Below, in pieces: positions 44,281-55,585 of a stretch of DNA of 64,000 nucleotides. How positions within the stretch are numbered: the first letter of the stretch is position 1; each line of letters begins with the position of its first letter. The notes beneath the pieces were generated by a model that had not been told where the DNA came from, made no database searches, and worked only from the letters and a program-made list of their open reading frames with translations. The stretch is from the NCBI GenBank assembly GCA_021234155.1, contig JAJEKV010000030.1:1498901-1562900 (forward strand), read 5' to 3'. A program made the translations under genes and the position numbers. This stretch comes from Isoetes taiwanensis (taxonomy: Eukaryota; Streptophyta; Lycopodiopsida; Isoetales; Isoetaceae).

Positions 44281-44332
44281 CGTCCCTCCCCAGAATGGCG
44301 ATCCGAGGGATCGATGCGATTATATAGGACAA
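44281..44332 (-). ncRNA. Conserved end hairpin motif
   Basis: Plus strand: CCAGAATGGCGATCCGAGGGATCGATGCG. GATCC and GGATC pair. Copies at 60867-60894 and 61172-61199 have a longer GATCCGA/TCGGATC stem. Outer TATATAAT/ATTATATA also pairs (about 44272 and 44319-44326). Confidence 0.65.
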
Positions 44333-44356
44333 CAAACAACTATTATATAAGTAAAG
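44333..44356. repeat. 24-bp direct repeat, right copy
   Basis: One mismatch to 43031-43054. It directly adjoins the conserved end motif of the inserted element. Confidence 0.75.
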
Positions 44357-44421
44357 TCAAGCCTTTAGCTATTATGTAAAGAACCCCTAGTGTATCTCTT
44401 ACGCAACCACGAGAGTAGTTG

Positions 44422-44447
44422 TTTTTTTTTTTTTTTTTTTTTTTTTT
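44422..44447. repeat. Poly(T) tract, 26 T
   Basis: Directly adjoins the left edge of the first 2.07-kb duplicated copy, so on the minus strand that copy is followed by a poly(A) run. The second copy has no such run at this edge. Confidence 0.85.
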
Positions 44448-44945
44448 ATAAATATACTGATATATGCATACATACAACATGTTGTGAATTGGAGCCAATA
44501 GGTTTGGACCTTTGTCCCTATGTAAACGTTGGGAGCGTATCCCTAGTGGTATGGCCAATATACTATAATCCTAAATATTACGAATATTCTATAGTCAAAG
44601 CAAAGGCAATGGCTAATGAACATGGAAACTTGGTAAGTTGAAAAGACATCTCAGATGAGGTAAAGACATCTCATGTCAATGTTAAAGCAGTAACCAGTTA
44701 TTTGAGGCTATTTAGGAAAAGACCATGGTAATGTCACATTCGTCGAATGAGTTTGAATAGGTAAACGTTGAAAGGCTACCACATGGTGCAATTCTGCATA
44801 TGAATTTATAAGCAAAGCCATTGGACGTTTAAAGGCAAATGTAAAATCAAGGTATATTTATGTGGACGGGAATGTTACCTTCGGGAAAATGGGTGACATA
44901 AGAAGATAAGAAAAAATATAATGTTTTGTTGTATAATTAACAAAC

Positions 44946-45025
44946 GTTAGGGTTCCGTCCATGCCTTGGACGAAACTGAAGATAGGTTAGGGTTCCGTCC
45001 ATGCCTTGGACGAAACCGAAGATAG
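44946..45025. repeat. 40-bp tandem repeat with telo-box-like motif
   Basis: Two units of GTTAGGGTTCCGTCCATGCC followed by TTGGACGAAACTGAAGATAG. TTAGGGTT is telo-box-like, and GTCCA/TGGAC can form a small hairpin. The same pair occurs in copy 2 at about 48114-48193. Confidence 0.85.
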
Positions 45026-45177
45026 CTTCTGATGGCTGATGACCTACACTGGCTTTCGAAATTAGAAGATAAGATTTACAGGCTGGATTTTTGCAGAATA
45101 GATTTTTTCCTAAGGGCCGTTGCAGACCATAAGCCCGAAAGTAAGTACACTTTTCTCAGTTGAGCATAAATAGCAGA

Positions 45178-45377
45178 TGCTCGGCCAGTTGTGGTCTCAA
45201 TTTCGCTATCTCTATCAAAGATATTTGTGATTTTGGGCATGGCAAATTTGTGAGAGACAAGCAAACTGGAGTTGATGGTGTAATTGATCCTGAAGTTGCA
45301 AATAATTTGCAAGCAAACTGCATGCAAATATGGAAAACAACGCAGGAGCTATCCATGGAGGACTCGTCAATCAGGTT
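45178..45377 (+). CDS. Exon-like ORF, family not recognised (copy 1)
   Basis: The reading frame gives DFGHGKFVRDKQTGVDGVID and PEVANNLQANCMQIWKTTQE, then ELSMEDSSIR before a good CAG|GT-type donor near 45377. Composition looks like real coding sequence rather than a chance ORF. No start or upstream exon is certain. The same frame is kept in copy 2 (48345-48544), where a 5-bp difference upstream alters the first residues. Confidence 0.35.
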
Positions 45378-46517
45378 TTTATTTTTGTTTAGTCAGCTTA
45401 TTTTGGCTCATATCTGATCAATAGTTATTGGCTAACTTTAAGAGAAGTAGATCCGATATGCCTATTTCCAAGCTTGCTAGCTATTATGATCTTGAGTAGA
45501 TCCGGACTTGGTCTTGCCGCCTATTATGAAATTTCTGCAGTTGTAACATGATAAACAAGTCTGTGCATTGGCAATTCATGTAAAATTATTTAATGTAGAT
45601 CTGCGTATTGTGCTTGTTGTAGATGAGAATATGCATAAACGTCCTTAGGCTGCTCATTGCTAGAAGTCCTACTGACTTATATAACTGAAAGATGCATTTC
45701 TTTTCTGAGGCAAATAATAATGGTCATAGGGATGTGATCTAAATGTTACTCTAAATGTTAAGGCTATGGAGCCCATCATGTGTATTAATAAGGGGCTGTC
45801 CAGGGAAAAGGGGACTGCCAGACACACCAGTATAATGGCATAAAGAAGAATGGATAGGCCACTAAAATTTTGTGTTATACTAACCCTTTTTGGTCTGGTT
45901 GCCTTAGAATTCCAGTAGGAAAATGGAACTGATATACTCCTGATTAAGAACAGGGATATTAATGGAGCTGCCATTGTAATGTAGCTGTTTCTAACCTTTA
46001 TTGTGCTTTGACATGCTTTATGGTATGGTACATCTTTTTAAACATGGTGAAGGGGATAACCCAAGAAACCTAATGCTTACCTGTCAGTGCTGTCATTATT
46101 ACCCTTCTTAGGCTAATTTTTGGCTGGTTTACTGCAGGTAACAAGGTTTCTTGCTCCATGCTTTGATGTATCTATTTGTCTAAGCTGATGGTTCAAGCAA
46201 TACAAGACTTCAAGTAAGATTATTCCTATGGGACAACAAGATCTATATCTGGAACTCATTTATGTGTTATATTACTGTCCTAAGATGTTCTTATAGATGT
46301 TTATTTCTGAAAACAGTGTGCTACTGTCTACTCTTATGTAACTATATGAATTTTAATGAATGATTTTCAAAGTAAAGTGTATAATGGTTAAAATTATTTA
46401 ATGTCCTTTTCTTGGCCTAGTAAAATGTTCCTGTCATTTTGTCTAGGACTGCTAAAGGCAGACTTAGTATTTTCAAAGGGAAATATTAAGTTTGGAAGTC
46501 TGGTTTCAGATTTGAGG

Positions 46518-47613
46518 TTTTTTTTGTTAAACTCAGTTTTCTAGTTATACTAGAAACCAAGATTAGGACTAATACTACAGGAACAAAACATTTTCTAATG
46601 CATTTGCTTATGACTATAGGCTGAGGTCAGAGTTGATGATAATAACTATTGGATCAAAGAGCTCATTCTACTAAGTATCATGAATGTGGGATTGAAAGCA
46701 CTAGGCACTAGAAACCAGGTTTGGGCAAATATTACAGGAGAACCTTATTCTAATGCATTTGCCTATGTTTATAGGGAAAAAAATAGATGGAGGAACGGGT
46801 ATATTTCAAATAACATGGACATGTTAGTGGCAGCCCAAATCCGGCAGTATAAGTCATCTTACCATGTGGCTGCACATAAATATGAAAGGCATTCGCCAAT
46901 GAGATAAATCATGTTCCAGATTTTGGCACTTGCCATGTGGTTAAATCATATCCCTGATTTTGACTTTTGCCACGCAAAGATGAACATAATTATGTCCACA
47001 AGGCCCTGATGATATTTACTTAAGGCATATGCAGAAATCCAAACTGGAGCAATATGTGAAGCCAACAATTGGGCAAAATACAGTAACGGATCTGGGAATT
47101 TCCACAACACATAACTAAAAAGGCATTTGCCAAGGGTTTAATCATATCCCATTTTGTGGTTGTAGCATTCAGGGTATCATTGTGGATCTAGAAAGCAAGG
47201 TTTCTGGAGACATTTGCCAAGAGTTAAATCGTGCTCCGGATTCGAGCTTATGCATGAAAAAGATGGGAGACGTTGAAAGTCTTGAACAGACTAATAGGAA
47301 AGAAAAAGAGCATATACATGTTTTGGCAAAAAAGAAATATACAAAATTGTCCTGAGATACGTGAACAAGGAACAATCCTCTTGGTTACTATAGAATCATG
47401 GAGATAGGGTACATGCGACATATGGAGTTCATAAGAAGACATGTAACAATAAAGTGCAGAATTGCAAAAAGCAGTTAAAAGCATTGTGAGGGCAGGGCCT
47501 ATGCATACAGCAAGGCCCTGCACTCCTTGCTGTATATATTGCTGTTAAAAGTTTTGTAAGTAAAACTAGCAATAGCCCCACCTGAACAACGGTTGGAGGA
47601 AGGATTTATTTTA
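46518..47613. other. Single-copy segment between the two duplicates
   Basis: Contains a diverged 65-bp direct repeat (gaaaccaagattaggactaa... at 46553 and gaaaccaggtttgggcaaat at 46711), both ending in ctatagg/tatagg. An ORF at 46680-46907 (GLKALGTRNQVWANITGEPY) follows an acceptor-like tatag and could be an exon. I do not recognise it. Confidence 0.35.
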
Positions 47614-49684
47614 TTATAAATATACTGATATATGCATACATACAACATGTTGTGAATTGGAGCCAATAGGTTTGGACCTTTGTCCCTATGTAAACGTTGG
47701 GAGCGTATCCCTAGTGGTATGGCCAATATACTATAATCCTAAATATTACGAATATTCTATAGTCAAAGCAAAGGCAATGGCTAATGAACATGGAAACTTG
47801 GTAAGTTGAAAAGACATCTCAGATGAGGTAAAGACATCTCATGTCAATGTTAAAGCAGTAACCAGTTATTTGAGGCTATTTAGGAAAAGACCATGGTAAT
47901 GTCACATTCGTCGAATGAGTTTGAATAGGTAAACGTTGAAAGGCTACCACATGGTGCAATTCTGCATATGAATTTATAAGCAAAGCCATTGGACGTTTAA
48001 AGGCAAATGTAAAATCAAGGTATATTTATGTGGACGGGAATGTTACCTTCGGGAAAATGGGTGACATAAGAAGATAAGAAAAAATATAATGTTTTGTTGT
48101 ATAATTAACAAACGTTAGGGTTCCGTCCATGCCTTGGACGAAACTGAAGATAGGTTAGGGTTCCGTCCATGCCTTGGACGAAACTGAAGATAGCTTCTGA
48201 TGGCTGATGACCTACACTGGCTTTCGAAATTAGAAGATAAGATTTACAGGCTGGATTTTTGCAGAATAGATTTTTTCCTAAGGGCCGTTGCAGACCATAA
48301 GCCCGAAAGTAAGTACACTTTTCTCAGTTGAGCATAAATAGCAGATGCTCGGCCAGTTGTGGTCTCAATTTCGCTATCTCTATCAGCATATTTGTGATTT
48401 TGGGCATGGCAAATTTGTGAGAGACAAGCAAACTGGAGTTGATGGTGTAATTGATCCTGAAGTTGCAAATAATTTGCAAGCAAACTGCATGCAAATATGG
48501 AAAACAACGCAGGAGCTATCCATGGAGGACTCGTCAATCAGGTTTTTATTTTTGTTTAGTCAGCTTATTTTGGCTCATATCTGATCAATAGTTATTGGCT
48601 AACTTTAAGAGAAGTAGATCTGGATATGCCTATTTCCAGCTTGCTAGCTATTATGATCTTGAGTAGATCTGGACTTGGTCTTGCCGTCTATTATGAAATT
48701 TCTGCAGTTGTAACATGATAAACAAGTCTGTGCATTGGCAATTCATGTAAAATTATTTAATGTAGATCTGCGTATTGTGCTTGTTGTAGATGAGAATATG
48801 CATAAACGTCCTTAGGCTGCTCATTGCTAGAAGTCCTACTGACTTATATAACTGAAAGATGCATTTCTTTTCTGAGGCAAATAATAATGGTCATAGGGAT
48901 GTGATCTAAATGTTACTCTAAATGTTAAGGCTATGGAGCCCATCATGTGTATTAATAAGGGGCTGTCCAGGGAAAAGGGGACTGCCAGACACACCAGTAT
49001 AATGGCATAAAGAAGAATGGATAGGCCACTAAAATTTTGTGTTATACTAACCCTTTTTGGTCTGGTTGCCTTAGAATTCCAGTAGGAAAATGGAACTGAT
49101 ATACTCCTGATTAAGAACAGGGATATTAATGGAGCTGCCATTGTAATGTAGCTGTTTCTAACCTTTATTGTGCTTTGACATGCTTTATGTTATGGTACAT
49201 CTTTTTAAACATTGTGAAGGGGATAACACAAGAAACCTAATGCTTACCTGTCAGTGCTGTCATTATTGCCCTTCTTAGGCTAATTTTTGGCTGGTTTACT
49301 GCAGGTAACAAGGTTTCTTGCTCCATGCTTTGATGTATCTATTTGTCTAAGCTGATGGTTCAAGCAATACAAGACTTCAAGTAAGATTATTCCTATGGGA
49401 CAACAAGATCTATATCTGGAACTCATTTATGTGTTATATTACTGTCCTAAGATGTTCTTATAGATGTTTATTTCTGAAAACAGTGTGCTACTGTCTACTC
49501 TTATGTAACTATATGAATTTTAATGAATGATTTTCAAAGTAAAGTGTATAATGGTTAAAATTATTTAATGTCCTTTTCTTGGCCTAGTAAAATGTTCCTG
49601 TCATTTTGTCTAGGACTGCTAAAGGCAGACTTAGTATTTTCAAAGGGAAATATTAAGTTTGGAAGTCTGGTTTCAGATTTGAGG
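47614..49684. repeat. 2.07-kb duplication, copy 2
   Basis: Same as copy 1 in order and orientation. It ends at 49684 where the LINE poly(A) edge begins (poly T on the plus strand), so the duplicate may once have continued. Confidence 0.9.
48345..48544 (+). CDS. Exon-like ORF, family not recognised (copy 2)
   Basis: The frame of 45178-45377 is repeated, with identical FVRDKQTGVDGVIDPEVANN and TTQELSMEDSSIR text. Conservation over a recent duplication says little about selection. Confidence 0.35.
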
Positions 49685-50270
49685 TTTTTTTTTTTTTGAG
49701 GAAAAGGAAGGGTTTGATATTAATCATAACTTAAAAACATACAAAAAATAGAAGGGCTCAGAGCCCGAATAGAAAGTAACTGAATACAATGACAACTAGA
49801 ATCCAAGATCATTTCTGACACTCTGATATATTCTTCAGCTTCATAGCCAAATACCACTTGCCGGAGCCGAATTCTGAGAGGGGGAGGTTTGAATCGGAAG
49901 AGAAGACAGATTAAAAAGGGAGGCTGGAATAGCAGGTAAATCAGGGAAAGAGTGGGTGGCATTGAGAGGCATGGCAAAGGATGGTGGGGCAATCCAATTA
50001 ATCTCAGACCAGGAAGGGGTAAGCAGCAACAATTCATCCAGGGGAACTTGGATTATGTCGAGAAGAACACCAGCAGCTGCTTCACATCTGCCTTTATGAT
50101 AATAGTACATCGACCTCAGACATGAGAATTGCCTTTCTGTGAGCAGGCGGTTGTTGTTACCAATGAATTTGTGTAGGATATGCGCATTATAAGCTTTCTT
50201 GAGGAGGAATTTGAGCCTAAAGGTTTCTCTCACTGCTTGTCTTGGAGTTCCCGAGTGGTGCACAGGGACA

Positions 50271-52517
50271 TCATCCGGTAGTATCGTCCCCCTGAAGACT
50301 TGGACCACACTGTTCAAAAAGGCTGCAATCCACAAATGAGTTCAAGTCAATCAAGGAGTCAAACCGAACAATGAAAAAATCAGACTTGAAGGCCCCCCAA
50401 GGCAACCAATCCGTATCATATTTTTCCAGCTTAGAGGCCTTATGGGCCATAGCACATCTAATAAGCTCAAATTGGAAATTAAGCTTCATCCAAATAAGAT
50501 CACACTTCCTATTTGCCATAGCCACATTATTCCTGTGTTTCCAGACAATCCACAAGGCTAAATGCAAGATAGAGGAGTCAACTCTGGATTTCTGAAGATT
50601 GAAGAATTGAGCCATACTAGAGATGGAGTCCATGTCAGGGATACTCAATTTAGAGCCAATCTGAGACAACCACCTCCAGAAATCTTGGATCATAGGACAA
50701 GTAAAAATGTGAAGAACTGTCTCATCCTGACTGTTACACAGGGGGCATAAGGGGCTGTGAACATTATTAAACTGTCTCTTGATCATATTTGTATTACTTA
50801 GCAGGGCATTGTGCAGGATCAGCCAGGCAAACACTTTGATTTTAGGACAGGAATAGGACTGCCAAATTGAAGAAAGAGTCTTCTTGAAGTTCTTGGAAGA
50901 TAGGCCATGGAAAGCAGCATACTTTCTTCTCTTCTGAGGAAGACAGGCATGATAAATTTTGGAGACCTTATAGCTCCTTTTTACTTTGAAGAACCAGTTC
51001 AGAGGGGAGTGGCTCTCCCCCTTACCATCCTTTCCCAGGACAGAAGAGTAGGCTTGGACAACCTGTTTATAGATCAATCTGTTGGTTACCCCTCCCCCAA
51101 CTTTTCTTTTGATAGACTCCCAAGGAATCCAATTATCATTCTCATCAATCAAATCCCTCACATATAAAATATTGGCTCTATGCCACTTCATGTAACAGGT
51201 AGGGTGGCAAATAGCCATGGCCGAGTAGGATGGGGGGGCTAGGATAGGAGACCAAAAAATTGAGGTATCCCTAACAGAATTGGTGATTTTATCATGGGTG
51301 AACTTACTAGCCACCATCTCCCAGGCCCTGAAAATGCTCCTAAGAAGGGAGGAAGTGTTAGAAGCACACTTGAAATCATAGAAGGCTGAATCTAGAAGTT
51401 GATGTCTTAAGGTGGCACTCCCTAGGGGTTTACTCTTGTTGAACCAAAATCTAATGAAGTCCATTGCAGGGGACTGAAAACCAGAAATGGCCTTCCATAC
51501 ATTCTTGGCCCCTAAGATCTGAGCCTGTAGGAAAAGAGATTTACATCCCAGACCACCAGCCTTCCTGCTATGGGTGAGCTCCTCCCAAGCAGACAAGTGA
51601 GTCCCCTGCCAAATATATTCTTTAATGCATTGTTCAATCTTGTTGTAAGAAGCTTTGTCAGCAATCAGAGCAGAGGAGAAGTAAACATGGCTGCTGGCCA
51701 AGACAGAGTTGGCAATTAGGATTCTACCAGCCAGAGAAAGTGATCCTTTAAGGATTAACAGTTTTTTCCGAATCCTGTTAATCAAGGGTTGCCAGGCCAC
51801 TTTGTGGGACATCTGAATAGCAAGGGGGAGTCCCAGGAGGATCAGGTATTGTCCCTCAGGAACAAATTTGATACCATGGGTATGGAGATGAGGGTATGAA
51901 CTGTCAGAGAGAATGGAACACTTAGCAAAGTTGAGGTGAATCCCAGAGGCAGCTCCAAACCTGGTTATACACTCCATCAAATTATCCAGGCAAGCATTAT
52001 CAGCTTTGGTCATGATGAAAGTATCATCAGCATACTGGAGGATGGACAACTGATTATCAGATTGAGGCATCTGGAGGCCATGGATCAGGCCCTTATCCTG
52101 ATATGAAGAAACCATTTTGGTGAGAATTTCAGCAGCAATAATGAAGAGGTAAGGGGCCAAAGGGCACCCTTGTCTCACTCCTCTCTGGATAGGGAAAAAA
52201 TCAGTGGGAGCTCCATTAATAATGACACATGAGGAAGCATTCTGATTTATGCCCATGATAAGGTTGATGAGGTAGGGATGAATGCCTATGTGGCTGAGGG
52301 ACTTCTCCAGAAACTTCCAGGAAATACAATCATAAGCTCTCTTAAAGTCTAATTTAAGAAGAATGCAGCCTTGCTTGGATAGCTTATTCCAGTGAAGAGC
52401 TTCATTAGCTGCTATGTAGTTGTCCAGTATAGATCTGTTGGGCAGGAAGGCAGATTGGCAAGCATTAATCTTATTTTGGAGATGCACCACCATCCTACCA
52501 GCAATGATTTTAGCCAC
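50271..52517 (-). CDS. LINE ORF2 reverse transcriptase and CCHC end, long open frame
   Basis: 748 codons. Motifs in order: LKLDFKRAYDCISWKFLEKS (A), RGVRQGCPLAPYLF (B), LSILQYADDTFIM (C), LILLGLPLAIQMSHK, then a thumb and a long connection, and CPLCNSQDETVLHIFTCP (zf-RVT), near residue 605. The first ~80 RT codons are out of frame upstream: WRPISLTTTLYKLVAKI reads in another frame near 52500-52550. So it is a nearly intact but interrupted copy. Confidence 0.92.
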   Translation of the reverse strand: MAKIIAGRMVVHLQNKINACQSAFLPNRSILDNYIAANEALHWNKLSKQGCILLKLDFKRAYDCISWKFLEKSLSHIGIHPYLINLIMGINQNASSCVIINGAPTDFFPIQRGVRQGCPLAPYLFIIAAEILTKMVSSYQDKGLIHGLQMPQSDNQLSILQYADDTFIMTKADNACLDNLMECITRFGAASGIHLNFAKCSILSDSSYPHLHTHGIKFVPEGQYLILLGLPLAIQMSHKVAWQPLINRIRKKLLILKGSLSLAGRILIANSVLASSHVYFSSALIADKASYNKIEQCIKEYIWQGTHLSAWEELTHSRKAGGLGCKSLFLQAQILGAKNVWKAISGFQSPAMDFIRFWFNKSKPLGSATLRHQLLDSAFYDFKCASNTSSLLRSIFRAWEMVASKFTHDKITNSVRDTSIFWSPILAPPSYSAMAICHPTCYMKWHRANILYVRDLIDENDNWIPWESIKRKVGGGVTNRLIYKQVVQAYSSVLGKDGKGESHSPLNWFFKVKRSYKVSKIYHACLPQKRRKYAAFHGLSSKNFKKTLSSIWQSYSCPKIKVFAWLILHNALLSNTNMIKRQFNNVHSPLCPLCNSQDETVLHIFTCPMIQDFWRWLSQIGSKLSIPDMDSISSMAQFFNLQKSRVDSSILHLALWIVWKHRNNVAMANRKCDLIWMKLNFQFELIRCAMAHKASKLEKYDTDWLPWGAFKSDFFIVRFDSLIDLNSFVDCSLFEQCGPSLQGDDTTG

Positions 52518-53070
52518 CAGTTTGTATAGGGTGGTAGTTAAAGAGATAGGGCGCCACTCATTTGTCTTGGACGGGGGAATCGAGTCTTAGGAATGAGGGA
52601 GATGACCCCAACATTATAAGTAGGATAGATGGATTTTGCTCTCCAAATCCCCGGATGAAGTGGACAATGTCATCCTTCATAATGGGCCGAATTCCACAAA
52701 GAATTCTGGCTGAAAACCATCAATACCCGGCTTTTCCCCTTTTTCATACTTTTAAGGGTTTCAAAGATTTCGTGCGCCGGTTCAGGTCTGGATCCAATCC
52801 TCCTCCATCACATCATTAGGGGGCCCTATATCATCAAAAACCTCCTCAGATTTTACTTTCCTCTATGTTTTCATCTTTGAAAAGGTCTGAATAGAATTTA
52901 TAGAATGCGAGAGGCAATCTCCTTTTCATCTTTGTGTGTAAGACCACGATCGGGTCTCCAACCGAGTAATGGAATTGTTTATAAGCCTATTCCTAGCTAC
53001 TCTAAAAACATTTGGAACTCTCATGGTCTAACCGATTGTGCAATTTGATCTTGCTTCTTAAAGCCATCCC

Positions 53071-53745
53071 CTAACCTCGATGCTCCTCCAAGGTCTTAAT
53101 CTGAATTTCCAACTGCTCTTCCTTCAAATGTAAAGCATTATCATTGGGATTTTTTTCAATGAGGGATCTAACATCCTTGATCTGTTCCATGAAGTTATCC
53201 CTAATAGCCTTTCTTTTCTGGGCTAAGTCCTTACCCCATTTCTTCACCCAATCCTTAACTTTCTTCATCTTATCATTAAAGTTTTTCATGGATTGATGCT
53301 GCCCAATTTTGGGAAGGGAAAGGTAGAAAGAAGTGAAGTCTTGGCAGAAAGATTTCATCTGGAGCAGGGAAGTATTAAATTTAAATGGGGTATTCCTCCC
53401 TTTAGTTCCCAGAGGAAGACTTTTAGTATCCAGAAAGTGAGGCTGATGGTCAGAAATAGTGCTGGCAATATCCCCTGTAACAATGCAGTTATCCAGCCAG
53501 CTAGCAGAGTTATGAATATAGAACCTGTCCAACATGCAAAAGGTTCTCTGGTCCCCTTTTCTCTTGTTATTCCAAGAGAATTTGGTATTGGAGGAAGGGA
53601 TATAAATCAGGTCTTGATCAGTGTGCCATTGCTCCCAGGAGTATCTCTCATTCCTAGACATGTTAATTTTATTGCCAAGTTTCATGTCACAGTTGGGGGT
53701 ATTATTGAAGTCGCCTGTGATTATCCAATTCTCAATATCCTGCAT
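53071..53745 (-). pseudogene. LINE AP-endonuclease C-terminal part
   Basis: WIITGDFNNTPNCDMKLGNK, then RYSWEQWHTDQDLIYIPSSN, LDRFYIHNSASW and STISDHQPHFLD: the GDFNN and SDH motifs of an APE-type endonuclease. The N-terminal part (NxxG, ETK) is missing at 53745, consistent with 5' truncation. Lys-rich linker follows toward the RT, with breaks between 52517 and 53071. Confidence 0.85.
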
Positions 53746-55107
53746 TAGTTAAAAAATTGTTTTGACATATTTTTGTCATATCCGACCATCCAGCTGTGAT
53801 TATTTATTGATTTTCCAACTTTTCTTTTTTTTCTTTTTGGAGAAAAATGTTTGAAACTTTTCCAATTGATGTTTGTAAGGTTTTTTGTTTTTTCTCGAAG
53901 TAAATAAGCTTTGGAAGTAAATAAATGAAATTCTCCTTTTATACTTCTTCTAAGGAGGTCAAACCAGATGAAAAGTGCCAGAGGCTGCCCGTCCTTGCTA
54001 GATATGAGCTTAGAACACTCTAAATAAAAATTATTATCAAAATTTTAATTTGATGGGATGCTTGCTTAACAATGCCATCGTTGAAGTAATAAAATTGGAC
54101 AACCTTCAAAACTTTTGTCCATAATCCACCTCTGCATCACAATAGTTCTAGTAATGGACTCCAAAAAAACACAATCTTCAAAACTAGATATGCATTGTTG
54201 TTCCAATTTCTAGAATGAATGTATAGGATCTTGAACCTCAATGGAGATGCATGGATCTTGAGCATTTTTGCAACAAAAATTCTTTCATGACATTTCCATT
54301 CTTTATGCAGGCTCTATGGTGCAAATGCAAACTGCCATATTGGAGTATTTCTTGATTATTCCAAGGCAATGATCACATATTTGTCTTGAATTCTTTGCTA
54401 GAGCAAATATTAGCTCTTCACATTCTTTTTAGGATGAGACATTGTAGATTAAATCTGAACTTTGGATGTTTGCATCAAATCATTGGTAAGTTTTTTTACA
54501 ATGGGTAAAACTGAAATATTAAAGTTGCCTTCATTTGCTTGAAAGCTCAAAGAGGTTATATGCAAGTGTTACATTATTTAGGGTACTGCAAAATGCAATT
54601 TGTTTTTTCCAGATTTCAAATATGTCTAGCTTTTAGGTAGCCATGTCCATAGAGGAGCTTATTAGATTTTGTAAGGCCCTTCAAAGCCGTTTTTTGCAGC
54701 CTTTCCCTAGAGAAATAAGGTGATTGTGCACATTCTTTTATGCAACAATATAGCGCAATTGATATGCAAGATAAAGGGGTGTGCTAAATGATCAATGCGA
54801 AGAAGATTGAAGACTATTCGTGCTTTATTCTGTGTAGCACCAATGATGTCGATATTAAAAATAGTCATTCAGATCGAAAAGCAAATATTGTATCTGCGAG
54901 CTTCAATTGATTTCTTGATTTAGTTATTTTCTTATTTTAAAGCATTGCCTCCTAGAGATAGCAACACACGGTATAATTTTAAAGCCATGATTGCCCTTAA
55001 GACCAATTCTTTGCAAGCATAATATAGAAGGTTGAGCAAATAGTAAAAGTTTTGCAAACTTTTTCTAAAAATCAATGTTTTACATAGAAATCTAGGGCAA
55101 GACTTAA
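53746..55107. other. No gene seen
   Basis: AT-rich sequence without supported ORFs or long repeats. Confidence 0.4.
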
Positions 55108-55200
55108 GTAGTTTTTCTTTCTCTTTTCTTTTCTTTTTTCCTTTTCCTTTTCCTTTTTTTTTCTTTTCCCCCTTTTTTTTTCTTTTTCTTTTTCTTTTCA
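55108..55200. repeat. Polypyrimidine tract
   Basis: T and C blocks (ttcttttcccttttccttttcc-like) for about 90 bp. The minus-strand KRKRKK peptide ORF comes from it. Such tracts may form triplex DNA. Confidence 0.8.
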
Positions 55201-55459
55201 AGTATTTGGTAAGAAAGCTACTTTCACCTATAGTTAGTCAAGTGCACAAACACATTATGACTATAGTTGCATGATGCACACCACAATTCAACCATCGAAA
55301 ATGTGAAAGTGGCAATGTTCTTGTATAATTATTAAAAAAGCTCTAGCAAATCATCAATCCTGCAATGTCTTACTAGCCAGTCAAGTAATGCCCCTTTTTT
55401 GGTTGTTTATTAGAGCCACATAATAGCCACACAAATAGTAATGCATTTGAATTGCATTA

Positions 55460-55585
55460 TAATAGCCACACAAATAGTTCTTAAAATTCTCATATGTACC
55501 TTGGATAGATATTTTTTGTTTTTCACAAATAGTTCTTAAAATTCTCATATGTACCTTGGATAGATATTTTTTGTTTTTCGAAGGT
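55460..55585. repeat. About 57-bp tandem duplication
   Basis: CACAAATAGTTCTTAAAATTC and the following GGATAGATATTTTTTG text occur at about 55468 and 55525. A third, shorter CACAAATAGT lies at 55431. The sequence after 55586 up to 55830 has no supported gene. Confidence 0.85.

Larger units (their letters stand above)
43055..44332 (-). mobile_element. Hairpin-rich non-coding element, SINE-like partner of the LINE
   Basis: A 1278-bp insertion between 24-bp direct repeats. On the minus strand it starts at 44332 with a conserved hairpin motif and pyrimidine-rich sequence, then a hairpin array (44060-43785) and an ~350-bp stretch, then the LINE-type 3' module (43417-43341), a second hairpin (43302-43266), GCTGTGATGAATGACAAG, and a (CTAT)n run at 43216-43179. 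Another 124 bp lie between this run and the left repeat, possibly 3' transduced sequence. No ORF is supported; the peptide repeats seen in both strands come from the tandem array. It resembles 60228-61203. Confidence 0.65.
44446..46517. repeat. 2.07-kb duplication, copy 1
   Basis: Matches 47614-49684, offset 3167-3168 bp, with about ten single differences (roughly 0.5%), so the event is recent. It is bordered by T runs on both sides (26 T left, 8 T right). Contains a 40-bp tandem unit (44946-45025) and an exon-like ORF at 45178-45377. Confidence 0.9.
49685..53745 (-). mobile_element. L1-like LINE, minus strand, 5'-truncated
   Basis: On the minus strand it begins within the endonuclease at 53745 and ends at 49685 with a 13-base poly(A) (T run on the plus strand). 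It carries EN C-terminal part, RT, and a CCHC end. A different clade from the (ATTCT)n LINE. I see no obvious target-site repeat at 53746. It interrupts copy 2 of the duplication. Confidence 0.9.

Noticed and set aside
49685-53760. Target-site duplication around the L1-like LINE
   Set aside because: The sequence before the poly(T) edge (tttcagatttgagg) does not recur at 53746-53770.
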